Shown: positions 16,033 through 24,542 of the stretch, in pieces | How positions within the stretch are numbered: position 1 is the stretch's first letter | How the letters are laid out: every line of letters begins with the position of its first letter | The notes under the pieces: model-generated | What the model was told of the DNA's origin: nothing | The model's input: the letters and a program-made list of their open reading frames with translations, nothing else | Database searches by the model: none | Program-made: the position numbers and the translations under genes | DNA from: Planctomycetota bacterium | GTDB lineage: Bacteria > Planctomycetota > UBA1135 > GCA-002748355 | Assembly (NCBI GenBank): GCA_027021385.1 | Contig: JALUUL010000044.1 | Span: 1-43,967, forward strand | Reading direction: 5' to 3' | Length of the DNA: 43,967 nucleotides

Positions 16033-18765
16033 ATGGTCGACCGCAAGGCGAGCTTGAATCGCCGGAATTTTCTCGAACTCAGCAGCGCCACGGTGGCTGC
16101 CTGCTCACTGACGAAGGCTCTTCCCGGAGAGTTCGCAACCGCGAAGTTCAGCAAGGAAGAACTCGAGTCCCTCGTCAACGAACGGAAAGTCCTCCAGTCG
16201 CAGTGCCCCTACTGCGGCGTCGGGTGCGGGACCCTGATCCAGGTCGAGAACGACCGCATCGTCGGCGTAGCTCCCGACAAGCTCCATCCGACCAACAAGG
16301 GCGTGCAGTGCATCAAGGGCCTGAACGCCCAGGAACCGACCTACCGGGACAGGTTGACGAAGGTTCTGATCCGGAAGGACATCTCCGACCCGGCCAAGGG
16401 ACACGTCTCCGCGACGAAGGGGCGCTTCGACGACGACGTCTTCCGCGAAGCCACCTATGAGGAGGCCGAGGAGCTGATCGCCGAACGCATCGCTTCCTAC
16501 GTCAAGGAGTTCGGCGGGAACTGCGTCGGCCTGACCGGCTCGGGTCAGTTGACGATGGAGGCCCAGTGGATCGAGAACCTCCTGATGAAGGGCGTCATCG
16601 GCTCCAACTCGATCGAGGCGAACGCCCGGATGTGCATGACCTCGGCCGTGACGGGTTACTTCCACTCCTACGGATCCGACGCCCCCCCGACGTCCTATGA
16701 GGACATAGAGATGGCGGACATGATCACCTTCTGGGGACATAACGCCCGGGCCGCCCACCCTGTCCTCTTTTGGAGGGTCGCGGACCGCAAGAAGAGCGCC
16801 GACATCCCGACCCTCGTCTCCGACCCCCGCCGCACGGGTACGGTCACGGGCCTCGAAGACATCAATCCCCGGAACTCCCATCACTTCCAGACCCTGAACG
16901 GCGACATCTCCTACCTGAACGCGATCGCCCATGTCATCCTGAAGAAGCACCCCGAAGCCGTCATGCCCGAGGAGTGGCTGGACCGCAACACGACGGGCTG
17001 GAAGGAATACATCGAGGGCGTCAAGGCCAGGTATTCCCCGGAGCAGGTCGTCGAGAGGCTCCGCTACATCGACGAAGGCCGGGTCACGGTCGAACAAATC
17101 GAGAAGATCGCCGCGCTCTGGGCGGAAGCCTCGATCAAGGGACGCAAGCGCGGCAAGGGCGGTGTCTTCACGATCTGGGGCATCGGCTACAACCAGATGC
17201 TCCACGGCCAGCACAACACGATCTCGATCATCAACCTGCACCTCCTGACCGGGAACCTCGGCCGGCCCGGCTGTGGGACCCACTCACAGACCGGCCAGCC
17301 GAACGCGATGAGCGAACGCCTGATGGGCGGTCTCACCGGACGCCTGCCGTTCAATAAGCCCCTGGCGAACGAGCAATGGCGGAACTGGATCGCCGACTGC
17401 TGGCGCATCCCGCGCGAACGTCTCGCCCGTACCGCCACCCTCAAGAACCCGATGTCGATCGGAATGATGGAACGGGCTCTGAAGGACGACCTCAAGGCGA
17501 TGTTCTGGATGTATTCGACCCACATCCACCTCCCCGACCTGATGACCCTCGTCCGACCCGCCCTGACGAAGATGTTCGTCATCGCCCAGGACATCTACCG
17601 GCACGCCCCGAACCTCCTCTACGCCGACGTCGTGCTTCCAGCCGCCACCTGGGGCGAATGGTCGGGCGGGACCTATATCCAGTCCGAGCGCCGGCTCTAC
17701 GTCAACGACGGCACGGGCCGCTCCTTCGACGAACAGGGCAATCTGATCACCGAGGCCCGTCCCGACATGGACATGGCGATCGACAAGTGCAAGGCCATCG
17801 GGAAGAAGCTCGGCCTCAACGTGGATGCGATCATCCCCTACAAGCGCCGCACTTCGGGGCATTTCAAGGGCACCTACGATCCCGAGGAGGTCTTCGAGGA
17901 CATCGTCCGCGCCAGCAAGGGCTCGGACGCGGACCTGACCGGCATGCTCGAGGTCAAGGAGAAGGACGGCGTCGGCCTCTACGACCAGCTTCGCCAGCTC
18001 CGCGGCATCCAGTGGCCTGCCCCGAGCTACAAGGTCGCGAAATCCGGGGGAACCCCGCGCCGCTACCTCAAGCAGGAGGACTGGGAGAACCGTCCCTACG
18101 CCCTCTTCCCGAAGAAGGGCGGCAAGGCCAAGTTCAAGCTCTGCGAGCAGGACTACGGTGAGAACGGCTCCCTGCTCAAGGAGGTCACCACCGAACTCAG
18201 CCAATACGGCTCCAAGAAGACCCCGGGGGAAGGCCCCTTCCTGATCGACAACCTCAAGCTCCTCGTCAAGGCCCGCGACAACGCCCTGACCCCGGAGCTT
18301 CCCGACCTCGACTTCTACAAGGACGAGTCCAAGACCCTCGACGACGCCAAGAAGGAAGACAAGTATCCGTTCTGGCTCGGACTGGGCATCGTCTACGAGC
18401 ACTTCCATACCGCGAAGACGATCCGCGGGGCCAGCACCCTGCGTCTCGTCCCCGAGCAATACGTCGAGGTCAATCCGGAGGACGCCGAGCGCTTCGGGCT
18501 CGAGGACGGCGAGAAGGTCCGCCTCGTGACACGGCGCGGCTCCTACGAAGCCCGAGTCTCCGTCGGAACCGAATCCGTCGTCCGGCCGGCCCGGAACGAG
18601 ACCTTCCCGGGATACCTCTTCAGCCCCTGGAACCTGTCGGTCGCCGACTCCGCCGACCCGAAGAAGAACCGCTGGCTGGCGAACGCGGTCTCCCACCGGG
18701 CCTGGGATCCCGTCTCCGGCCAGGCCGATTACAAGAAGTGCGCAGCTCGAATCGAGCGGATCTGA
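16033..18765 (+). CDS. napA: NapA-type periplasmic molybdopterin oxidoreductase
   Basis: A 910-residue catalytic subunit, probably a periplasmic nitrate reductase (nitrate to nitrite) or a close relative. A Tat signal is present (NRRNFL, residues 9-14). The [4Fe-4S] ligands are Cys58, Cys61, Cys65 and Cys93 (CPYCGVGCG...GVQCIKG). The predicted molybdenum ligand is Cys201 in NARMCMTSAVTGY, matching the NapA NARxCMxSA motif rather than formate dehydrogenase. The C-terminus DPVSGQADYKKCAARIE mirrors the NapA ending. It is longer than E. coli NapA (828), the extra length lying around residues 620-770. ATG 16033 follows GGGAGGT at 16022-16028. The two NapG and NapH homologues downstream support quinol-linked electron supply, but NapB, C and D are missing. 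An alternative substrate cannot be excluded. Confidence 0.85.
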   Translation: MVDRKASLNRRNFLELSSATVAACSLTKALPGEFATAKFSKEELESLVNERKVLQSQCPYCGVGCGTLIQVENDRIVGVAPDKLHPTNKGVQCIKGLNAQEPTYRDRLTKVLIRKDISDPAKGHVSATKGRFDDDVFREATYEEAEELIAERIASYVKEFGGNCVGLTGSGQLTMEAQWIENLLMKGVIGSNSIEANARMCMTSAVTGYFHSYGSDAPPTSYEDIEMADMITFWGHNARAAHPVLFWRVADRKKSADIPTLVSDPRRTGTVTGLEDINPRNSHHFQTLNGDISYLNAIAHVILKKHPEAVMPEEWLDRNTTGWKEYIEGVKARYSPEQVVERLRYIDEGRVTVEQIEKIAALWAEASIKGRKRGKGGVFTIWGIGYNQMLHGQHNTISIINLHLLTGNLGRPGCGTHSQTGQPNAMSERLMGGLTGRLPFNKPLANEQWRNWIADCWRIPRERLARTATLKNPMSIGMMERALKDDLKAMFWMYSTHIHLPDLMTLVRPALTKMFVIAQDIYRHAPNLLYADVVLPAATWGEWSGGTYIQSERRLYVNDGTGRSFDEQGNLITEARPDMDMAIDKCKAIGKKLGLNVDAIIPYKRRTSGHFKGTYDPEEVFEDIVRASKGSDADLTGMLEVKEKDGVGLYDQLRQLRGIQWPAPSYKVAKSGGTPRRYLKQEDWENRPYALFPKKGGKAKFKLCEQDYGENGSLLKEVTTELSQYGSKKTPGEGPFLIDNLKLLVKARDNALTPELPDLDFYKDESKTLDDAKKEDKYPFWLGLGIVYEHFHTAKTIRGASTLRLVPEQYVEVNPEDAERFGLEDGEKVRLVTRRGSYEARVSVGTESVVRPARNETFPGYLFSPWNLSVADSADPKKNRWLANAVSHRAWDPVSGQADYKKCAARIERI

Positions 18766-18783
18766 CTCGAATGAGGGGGGAGC

Positions 18784-19455
18784 ATGAACCGCCGGCGTTT
18801 CCTGCGTAATGCGGCCGCGACCGGACTCACGGTCGCGGCGGGCGGTCGGCTCCTCAAGGGGCCCGAGGGCGCAGGCCTCGGGCCCGAGTCGGGCCTCCGC
18901 CCCCCGGGGGCCCTCCCCGAGGAGGAGTTCCTCTCCCGCTGCATCCGCTGCTTCCGCTGCGGCGACGCCTGCCCGAATCGGGCGATCGTCGCCCTGAACG
19001 AAACCAACGGCGCGGATTTCTCGCGATCTCCGAAGGACGCGGAGAGAGGGACTCCGATCATCTTCCCGAGGAAGCAGGCCTGCATGCTCTGCCAGGGGGT
19101 GGACGGAGACACGCTCCGCTGTACCGAGGCCTGCCCGACCGGGGCCCTCCGCTTCGTCCGGAAGACTCCCGAGGACATCCTCGCCAAGGTCGACATGGGA
19201 ACCGCCCACGTCGATCTCAATCTCTGCTACAGCTACAACGGCTCGAGCTGCGGTGTCTGCGTACGTTCGTGTCCGCTGGAAGGGACGGCCCTGAAGGCGG
19301 GCCTCTTCGAGCGACCGCTCCTCGACCCGAAGGCATGTGTGGGATGCGGATGCTGCGAGCGGGCCTGCATCCGGTATCCTCAAGCGATCACGGTCACGGC
19401 GAAGGCCGTCGAGATGCATGGAACTCGGGGAGGACCGAAGAGGAAGCCGTCATGA
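18784..19455 (+). CDS. napG: NapG/MauM-like Tat-exported polyferredoxin
   Basis: A 223-residue periplasmic electron carrier with four predicted [4Fe-4S] clusters: Cys53/56/59/63, Cys100/103/113/117, Cys148/156/159/163 and Cys185/188/191/195. The second cluster has an 8-residue insertion (CMLCQGVDGDTLRCTEACP), as in NapG proteins. The N-terminus MNRRRFLRNAAATG is a Tat signal. It lies 18 nt after napA and its stop overlaps the ATG of a paralogue. NapG works with NapH in passing electrons from quinol to NapA; the same role is likely here. Confidence 0.88.
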   Translation: MNRRRFLRNAAATGLTVAAGGRLLKGPEGAGLGPESGLRPPGALPEEEFLSRCIRCFRCGDACPNRAIVALNETNGADFSRSPKDAERGTPIIFPRKQACMLCQGVDGDTLRCTEACPTGALRFVRKTPEDILAKVDMGTAHVDLNLCYSYNGSSCGVCVRSCPLEGTALKAGLFERPLLDPKACVGCGCCERACIRYPQAITVTAKAVEMHGTRGGPKRKPS

Positions 19456-20069
19456 AGCCCCTGACACGGAGAGGGTTCGGAGCGGCGCTCGCGAGGGGGG
19501 CGGTCCGTCTAGCCGGAATCGGCGCGGTTCTCCACGTTCTGGGGATCCCCTTCCGTTCGGGAAAGGCCGCAACCACTCCCGAACTCCGGGAGACCGGAGT
19601 CCTGCGCCCGCCCGGGGCCTTGCCGGAAGAGGACTTCCTCGCCCGTTGCATTCGCTGCGAACTCTGCGCGGACGCCTGCGACACGGGCTGCATCCGTCTT
19701 CTCCCGCCCGGTTCGGGGCGGTCCACGGGAACCCCCGTGATCTTCCCCTGGGACCGAGCCTGCAATCTCTGCATGGCCTGCACGGAGGTCTGCCCGAGCG
19801 GGGCTCTAAAGCCCGGCCTGGACAAGCACGAGGTCCGGATGGGCGATGCGGTCGTCGACGAGCGGCTCTGCGTCTCCCATAACGGCACCGGAGCCTGCGG
19901 CGCCTGCCACACCGCCTGCCCGTTCCGCGGTCGGGCCCTGACCCAGGGGATCCGCAACGCCCCTACCGTCCATCCCGATTCCTGTGTCGGCTGCGGCCTC
20001 TGCGAGGAGGTCTGCATCGTGGAAGACCGCCGGGCGATCCGGGTCTTCTCGGGGAGGGCCTGGACATGA
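19452..20069 (+). CDS. Second NapG-like Tat polyferredoxin
   Basis: A 205-residue paralogue of the upstream ferredoxin, sharing the linker RPPGALPEE-FL-RCIRC. Four [4Fe-4S] sites are visible: Cys66/69/72/76, Cys104/107/110/114, Cys140/149/152/156 and Cys178/181/184/188. The Tat motif is LTRRGF. ATG 19452 overlaps the previous stop (ATGA) and its own stop overlaps the napH ATG. A longer in-frame upstream start was rejected because it lies inside napG. Tandem napG genes suggest two parallel or serial electron-transfer arms, one perhaps serving the YHS-polyferredoxin instead of NapA. Confidence 0.88.
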   Translation: MKPLTRRGFGAALARGAVRLAGIGAVLHVLGIPFRSGKAATTPELRETGVLRPPGALPEEDFLARCIRCELCADACDTGCIRLLPPGSGRSTGTPVIFPWDRACNLCMACTEVCPSGALKPGLDKHEVRMGDAVVDERLCVSHNGTGACGACHTACPFRGRALTQGIRNAPTVHPDSCVGCGLCEEVCIVEDRRAIRVFSGRAWT

Positions 20070-21127
20070 GACTTCCCACAAAGACCCAGACCTCCCGCAG
20101 GGCGCTACAGATCCTCGTGCTCCTCCTGATGGTCGTCACCCCGATCCTTGCGAGGTACGGCAACTACCTGAGCGCCCGTCAGCTCGACAAGATGGTCGAA
20201 CGCTTCGACGGCTCGTTCCAGGGGAAGGCCCTCGTCTGGACCGATGGAACGCTCCGCCTTCTCGCTCCCGACAAGCACTACGGGGAAGACGTCGTGCGCA
20301 GGGACCGCAAGAGGGTCCTCGAGGCGGCGGCCTCCCTGAAGGGCTCGACCTGGTCCTTCGAACTCTTCGGCTTGAGCTTGACCGATCCCCTCGCGGTCCT
20401 CGAGAGCGCGCTGACCAGCAAGGCTCTCCCCTGGGTCCTCCTCTCGGGAGCCCTGATCCCCCTCATCTTCACGATCCTCCTAGGACGGATCTTCTGTTCC
20501 TGGATCTGCCCGATCGGATTCCTCCTCGAACTCTCCGGCAAGCTCCGCGCGGTGCTTCGCTTCCTCGAGATCCGTCCCGGCCGGATCCGGCTGTGGCCCG
20601 GCGACAAGTTCCTGATCCTCGGCCTCGGCCTCGCCACGGCGGTCTTCTTCGGGCTCCCCTTCCTCGGCTACCTGTACCCTCCCGCTCTCCTGGGCCGGGA
20701 GATCCACAACGGAGTCACGGTCATGTTCGACCGCGCCGAGGAGGGGCTGCTCGGCTTCAGCGCCGCGGGTCTGACCCTCGCATCATGGTTCTTGCTCGGG
20801 ATCGGAATCGTCGAAATCCTCTTTGGACCGAGGCTCTGGTGCCGGGCCCTCTGTCCCGGAGGCGCGGTCTACGCGGCTCTCGGAAAGTTCCGCCTGATCC
20901 GCGTCAAGAGGAACGCGGACCTCTGCACCGATTGTGCCGAGTGCATTCCCGTCTGCGAGATGGGCCTCAACCCGATGAGGGACCATACGGGGATCGAATG
21001 CGATAACTGCGGAGTCTGCATCTCCCACTGCCCCGACGGAGCGCTGCGATACGAGTTCTCCCTCTCCGACGAACCCCGGAGAAGTTCGGCGGGGAACGCG
21101 CCCCTGTGCAGGAAGGAGGCCGTCTGA
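20066..21127 (+). CDS. napH: NapH-like membrane ferredoxin with extra periplasmic loop
   Basis: A 353-residue integral membrane protein with about five hydrophobic segments and two [4Fe-4S] clusters at the cytoplasmic C-terminus (Cys287/290/293/297; Cys312/315/318/322). Two CxxxCP motifs (Cys144/148 and Cys259/263) are diagnostic of NapH/NosR-type proteins, which oxidise quinol. Compared with NapH of about 287 residues, it has an extra soluble segment at residues 31-115 between TM1 and TM2, predicted outside the membrane. The start overlaps the upstream stop by ATGA. Confidence 0.88.
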   Translation: MRLPTKTQTSRRALQILVLLLMVVTPILARYGNYLSARQLDKMVERFDGSFQGKALVWTDGTLRLLAPDKHYGEDVVRRDRKRVLEAAASLKGSTWSFELFGLSLTDPLAVLESALTSKALPWVLLSGALIPLIFTILLGRIFCSWICPIGFLLELSGKLRAVLRFLEIRPGRIRLWPGDKFLILGLGLATAVFFGLPFLGYLYPPALLGREIHNGVTVMFDRAEEGLLGFSAAGLTLASWFLLGIGIVEILFGPRLWCRALCPGGAVYAALGKFRLIRVKRNADLCTDCAECIPVCEMGLNPMRDHTGIECDNCGVCISHCPDGALRYEFSLSDEPRRSSAGNAPLCRKEAV

Positions 21128-21720
21128 TGGGCACAGGCTCGTGGATCGGAACTCGGATCCCGCGGATCGTCGCGGGCTTCCTCGCCCTCACGGCGATGGG
21201 GATGAACCTCCCCGCCCATCACATCATGGGGATCCCCCATTACGCCTACGACAAGAACTATCCCCAGGCGCCGGTCATCACCTACAAGGTCGCCGCGGGC
21301 CCCTACATCGTCGAACTGACGGGATACCCCGGGAAACCCATCCCCGGCGAGATGGCCCAGATGCACGCCTACATGTACCGGAAGAACGACAAGTCCGACG
21401 TCTATGGGGGAAAGATCCTCGCCAGGGTCGACCGGGAGCGCTTCGGCAAGCGGGAAACCGTCTTCGGACCGATCTCGACCCGCTTCGAGGAGAAGCTCCA
21501 CAAGTTCTCCCCGGTCTACAAGGAAGCGGGAAAATACATCGTACGCTTCGAGATGACGGTGGAGGGGCAACCCTTCCAAATCGACTTCCCGATCCTCGTC
21601 GGGGATCCCGAGAATCCGTGGAAGCGGATCCTCCTCTGGGCCTCGGCCGCCCTCCTGCTCTTCATCCTCCTCAGAGCCGTCAAGATCAAGAGGGACCGAC
21701 TCCTCGCCGCGGCGGGTTGA
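21127..21720 (+). CDS. Exported, C-terminally anchored protein with an HHIMGIPHY motif
   Basis: A 197-residue protein of unknown function. A signal peptide or N-terminal anchor (residues 5-30) is followed by a soluble beta-rich domain beginning LPAHHIMGIPHYAY, then TYKVAAGPYIVELTGYPGKPIPGE, and a C-terminal transmembrane helix (about 166-185). The fold resembles YtkA/FixH-like immunoglobulin domains; the HH/H cluster at the start could bind copper or another metal, which is inference. ATG 21127 overlaps the napH stop by one base and has AAGGAGG at 21113-21119. Its position between NapH and the YHS-polyferredoxin makes it part of the electron-transfer complex or its assembly. Confidence 0.75.
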   Translation: MGTGSWIGTRIPRIVAGFLALTAMGMNLPAHHIMGIPHYAYDKNYPQAPVITYKVAAGPYIVELTGYPGKPIPGEMAQMHAYMYRKNDKSDVYGGKILARVDRERFGKRETVFGPISTRFEEKLHKFSPVYKEAGKYIVRFEMTVEGQPFQIDFPILVGDPENPWKRILLWASAALLLFILLRAVKIKRDRLLAAAG

Positions 21721-21721
21721 G

Positions 21722-23674
21722 ATGCTCCGCCTGCTCTTCCCGTATCTCCTCTTCGGCTTCCTCCTCCTCGTCATCGCGACGGACCACGTAGGAGGCGGAC
21801 CCGACGACATCGCCGGAAAAAAGGTCGTGCGGCGCGACCCGATCTGCAACATGGACGTCGGCCTCCAGCGGACGGCCGAGGTGGACGGGGTCGTCTACGC
21901 CTTCTGCTCCGAGAAATGCCGGAAGACCTTTGTCGCGCATCCGGAGAAGTACCTCCGCGATCACTGTCCCGTTTGCAAGGCGGACAGAGGCGCCCTCGTG
22001 GAAACGGGTCCCGCCTCGCCGGCCTTCACCTGGCAGGGAAGGACCTACAGGTTCTGCTCGGCAGAACACCGCGATCTCTTCGCGAAGAGTCCCGCCGACT
22101 ACTTCATCCATTCGATGTGGGGGATCCCCTCCTGGCTCTACGGCCTCTCGATCGGGATCCTCCTGGTCCTGACCTTTGGCCTCTTCGAGGTCCTCCACCG
22201 GATCGCCAGGAAAAGATCCTTTCCTCCCCCGAGGCCGGATCTCTTCCGGATCCCGTATCTCCTCGCCGTCCTGCGCTGGCCCCCGTTCCGATTCCTGGCC
22301 CAGCTCGTCTTCGTCCTCCTCTTCCTGTTGATCGTCCTCGCCGGTCTCTTCGGGAACCAGCTCGCTTCCAAGAACGTCGCTCCCCTCCTGACCTGGACGA
22401 TCTGGTGGGGAGGGCTCGTCGTCCTGATCATGTTCCTCGGCAAGGCATGGTGCTACGTCTGCCCCTGGGACGCGATCGCCGGCTGGATCGAGAAGCTGAA
22501 GTTCTTCGGAACGACAAAGAACGGGTTGAGCCTGGGTCTTCCATGGCCGAAGGCTCTGCGCAATATCCTGATCGCGACGATCTTCTTCGTCGGGTTGACC
22601 TGGCTCGAACTCGGCTTCGGGGTCACGATGGACCCCAGGACGACCGCTCTACTCGGCCTCCTGATGCTCGGCCTCGCCGTCGTCTCCGCCCTGATCTTCG
22701 AACGCAGGGCCTTCTGCAGGTACGCCTGTCTCGTCGGACGGGTCTCCGGCCTCTACGCGATGTTCGCGGCGACCGAACTCAGGCCCAAGAACCGGGAGGT
22801 CTGCAAGAGCTGCACCTCGAAGGACTGCTACCACGGAAACGAACGGGGAGACCCCTGCCCGACGGGCCTCTTCCCTGCGGCCCTCTCCCAGAACACCTAC
22901 TGCATCGACTGCTTCGAGTGCGTGAAGTCCTGCCCCGAGGACAACTTCGCATTCCGACTCAGGCCCTGGGCGGCCGACCTCGCCCAATCCTTCCGCCCTC
23001 GGAAGGACGAGGCCTACCTGGCTCTCCTGATGCTCGCGATCACCGGCTTCCACGGCCTGACGATGACTCCGGCCTGGAGGGAGATGCTGGGCTTCTTCGA
23101 GCGAGACTTCGGCCTCGCCTATCTCCCCGGCTTCAGTCTCGGCATGGCTCTCCTGATGGTTATCCCGATCCTTATCTACGCCGCCCTGGTCTGGATCGGG
23201 TCCTCCTGGGCCGGGAACCCTAACGCGGGTTTCCGCAAATCTTTCCTCGCCTTCGCCTATTCCGTCCTTCCGATCGCCCTCTTCTACCACCTCGCCCACA
23301 ATTCCGAACACCTTCTGATGGAGGGACAGAAGGTGCTTCCGCTCCTCTCGAACCCCTTCGGGTTCATTCCCGGCGAACCCTGGAACATCCTCGGCTTCCG
23401 GGGGACGGGCCCCTGGGACATCTTCGGGACCGCGGATCTCGAACCTGCGCCTCTCGTCACCCTTCCGACCCTCTGGATCGTCCAGGTCCTCCTCATCCTG
23501 ATCGGACACATCTATTCCCTCTGGGTCGCTGACCGCACGGCCCACAGGCTCCATCGGGACGCGAAAGCGGCCTTCAAGAGCCAGGTCCCGATGCTCGCCG
23601 GCATGGTTCTGTTCAGCATCTTTAGCCTCTGGCTCCTGAAGCAGCCGATGGAGATGCGGACCTCCGCGATGTAG
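21722..23674 (+). CDS. Membrane polyferredoxin with two YHS domains
   Basis: A 650-residue membrane protein. After an N-terminal helix come two YHS metal-binding domains: residues 38-78 (DPICNMDV...YAFCSEKCRKTF, Cys42/62/66) and 81-128 (CPVCKADRG...YRFCSAEHRDLF, Cys82/85/112). About ten transmembrane helices follow, with NapH/NosR-like cysteine motifs CYVCPW (244/247) and CRYAC (332/336), and two ferredoxin clusters (Cys361/364/369/379 and Cys394/397/400/404). NosR and CcoG-type proteins share the polyferredoxin part, but not this YHS pair, and there is no FMN-binding domain. YHS domains are known in copper and other metal handling, so a link between electron transfer and metal loading is possible. 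It starts one base after the previous stop and is the last gene of the operon. Confidence 0.85.
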   Translation: MLRLLFPYLLFGFLLLVIATDHVGGGPDDIAGKKVVRRDPICNMDVGLQRTAEVDGVVYAFCSEKCRKTFVAHPEKYLRDHCPVCKADRGALVETGPASPAFTWQGRTYRFCSAEHRDLFAKSPADYFIHSMWGIPSWLYGLSIGILLVLTFGLFEVLHRIARKRSFPPPRPDLFRIPYLLAVLRWPPFRFLAQLVFVLLFLLIVLAGLFGNQLASKNVAPLLTWTIWWGGLVVLIMFLGKAWCYVCPWDAIAGWIEKLKFFGTTKNGLSLGLPWPKALRNILIATIFFVGLTWLELGFGVTMDPRTTALLGLLMLGLAVVSALIFERRAFCRYACLVGRVSGLYAMFAATELRPKNREVCKSCTSKDCYHGNERGDPCPTGLFPAALSQNTYCIDCFECVKSCPEDNFAFRLRPWAADLAQSFRPRKDEAYLALLMLAITGFHGLTMTPAWREMLGFFERDFGLAYLPGFSLGMALLMVIPILIYAALVWIGSSWAGNPNAGFRKSFLAFAYSVLPIALFYHLAHNSEHLLMEGQKVLPLLSNPFGFIPGEPWNILGFRGTGPWDIFGTADLEPAPLVTLPTLWIVQVLLILIGHIYSLWVADRTAHRLHRDAKAAFKSQVPMLAGMVLFSIFSLWLLKQPMEMRTSAM

Positions 23675-23695
23675 GGCCGGAAATCCCCTTCGCCG

Positions 23696-24436
23696 ATGCC
23701 TTCCTCTCCCTCCTCCTGCGAAAAACCCCGCGTCGCGGTCAGCGCCTGCCTCGGCTTCCGGGCCTGCCGATACGACGGGGCCATCCTCGATTGCCCGACC
23801 CTCTCCTCCCTCGCCGGCCGGGTGGAGTTCGTTCCGGTCTGTCCTGAGGAGGGGATCGGTCTCGGAACCCCGCGTCCTCCGATCCGGATCGTCCGAAATG
23901 GAGGGGGCGAACGCCTCATCCAACCCTCGACCGGCCGGGACCTCGGGGGAAGGATCGAGGATTTCGCGGAGGGATTCCTCGCCCGGGAAGGAGCCCTCGA
24001 CGGTTTCGTGGTCAAGAGCCGCTCCCCCTCCTGCGCTCTCCGGGACACCAAGATCCATTCGAGTCTCCACGACGAAACCCAGGTCGACCGCGGAGAGGGC
24101 TGGTTCGCGCGGCGGGTCCGGACCCTCCGGCCTCATCTGCCGAGGATCGAGGAAACCGACCTCGAAATCCCCCCCGCCCTCGAGGATTTCCTGATTGAGG
24201 TCGGGCTCCTCTCCTGGCTCCGCCGGCTCCGTCCCGGAGACGGGAAGAAAGGGATCGCCGCCCACCGCGCCGAGGCGCAGCCCTACCTCGCCCGCAGGAA
24301 TCCGCGGGGAAACTCCGAACTCGAACGGTTGCGGAAAGAGCATCGAACTCTCGGGGACGAAGCGTTCCTGGATCTCTACCGCACCGTTTTCCTCCGGGTT
24401 TTCACCGAGGTCAGGAAGGAACCACCGCGAAGCTAG
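23696..24436 (+). CDS. DUF523-domain protein (TudS-like Fe-S desulfurase family)
   Basis: A 246-residue cytoplasmic protein whose first 145 residues match DUF523: VSACLGFRACRYDG (Cys18, Cys24), VPVCPEEGIGLGTPRPPIRI (Cys49) and VVKSRSPSCAL (Cys112). Characterised DUF523 members such as TudS bind a [4Fe-4S] cluster through three cysteines and desulfurise thiouracil. The C-terminal 100 residues are charged, helical and unassigned. It sits 21 nt after the respiratory operon; a role in Fe-S or sulfur repair alongside it would be inference. Confidence 0.82.
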   Translation: MPSSPSSCEKPRVAVSACLGFRACRYDGAILDCPTLSSLAGRVEFVPVCPEEGIGLGTPRPPIRIVRNGGGERLIQPSTGRDLGGRIEDFAEGFLAREGALDGFVVKSRSPSCALRDTKIHSSLHDETQVDRGEGWFARRVRTLRPHLPRIEETDLEIPPALEDFLIEVGLLSWLRRLRPGDGKKGIAAHRAEAQPYLARRNPRGNSELERLRKEHRTLGDEAFLDLYRTVFLRVFTEVRKEPPRS

Positions 24437-24498
24437 GACCATTCCCAAGGTTCTTTCGAGCCGGATTCCGCCGCGAGAGGGCGGGGAGTCGATCTCCC

Positions 24499-24528
24499 TT
24501 GAGAACCTTCCCTTTCCGGGAAGATACA
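24499..24528 (+). promoter_or_regulatory. Promoter candidate for the hybrid histidine kinase
   Basis: TTGAGA (24499-24504) matches a -35 at five of six positions and is followed after 18 nt by GATACA (24523-24528) as a weak -10, 14 nt before the kinase ATG. A small dyad TTCCC/GGGAA lies in the spacer. This suggests the kinase has its own promoter rather than relying on read-through. Confidence 0.35.
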
Positions 24529-24542
24529 CCGAGGAACCGACC

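Noticed and set aside
16033..18765. Formate dehydrogenase as an alternative name for the molybdoenzyme
   Set aside because: The molybdenum-ligand motif NARMCMTSA and the C-terminal DPVSGQADYKKCA segment match NapA rather than FdhF/FdhG types.
19269..19451. Longer start for the second NapG-like protein
   Set aside because: It would overlap napG and lacks the Tat motif. ATG 19452 (MKPLTRRGF) has one.
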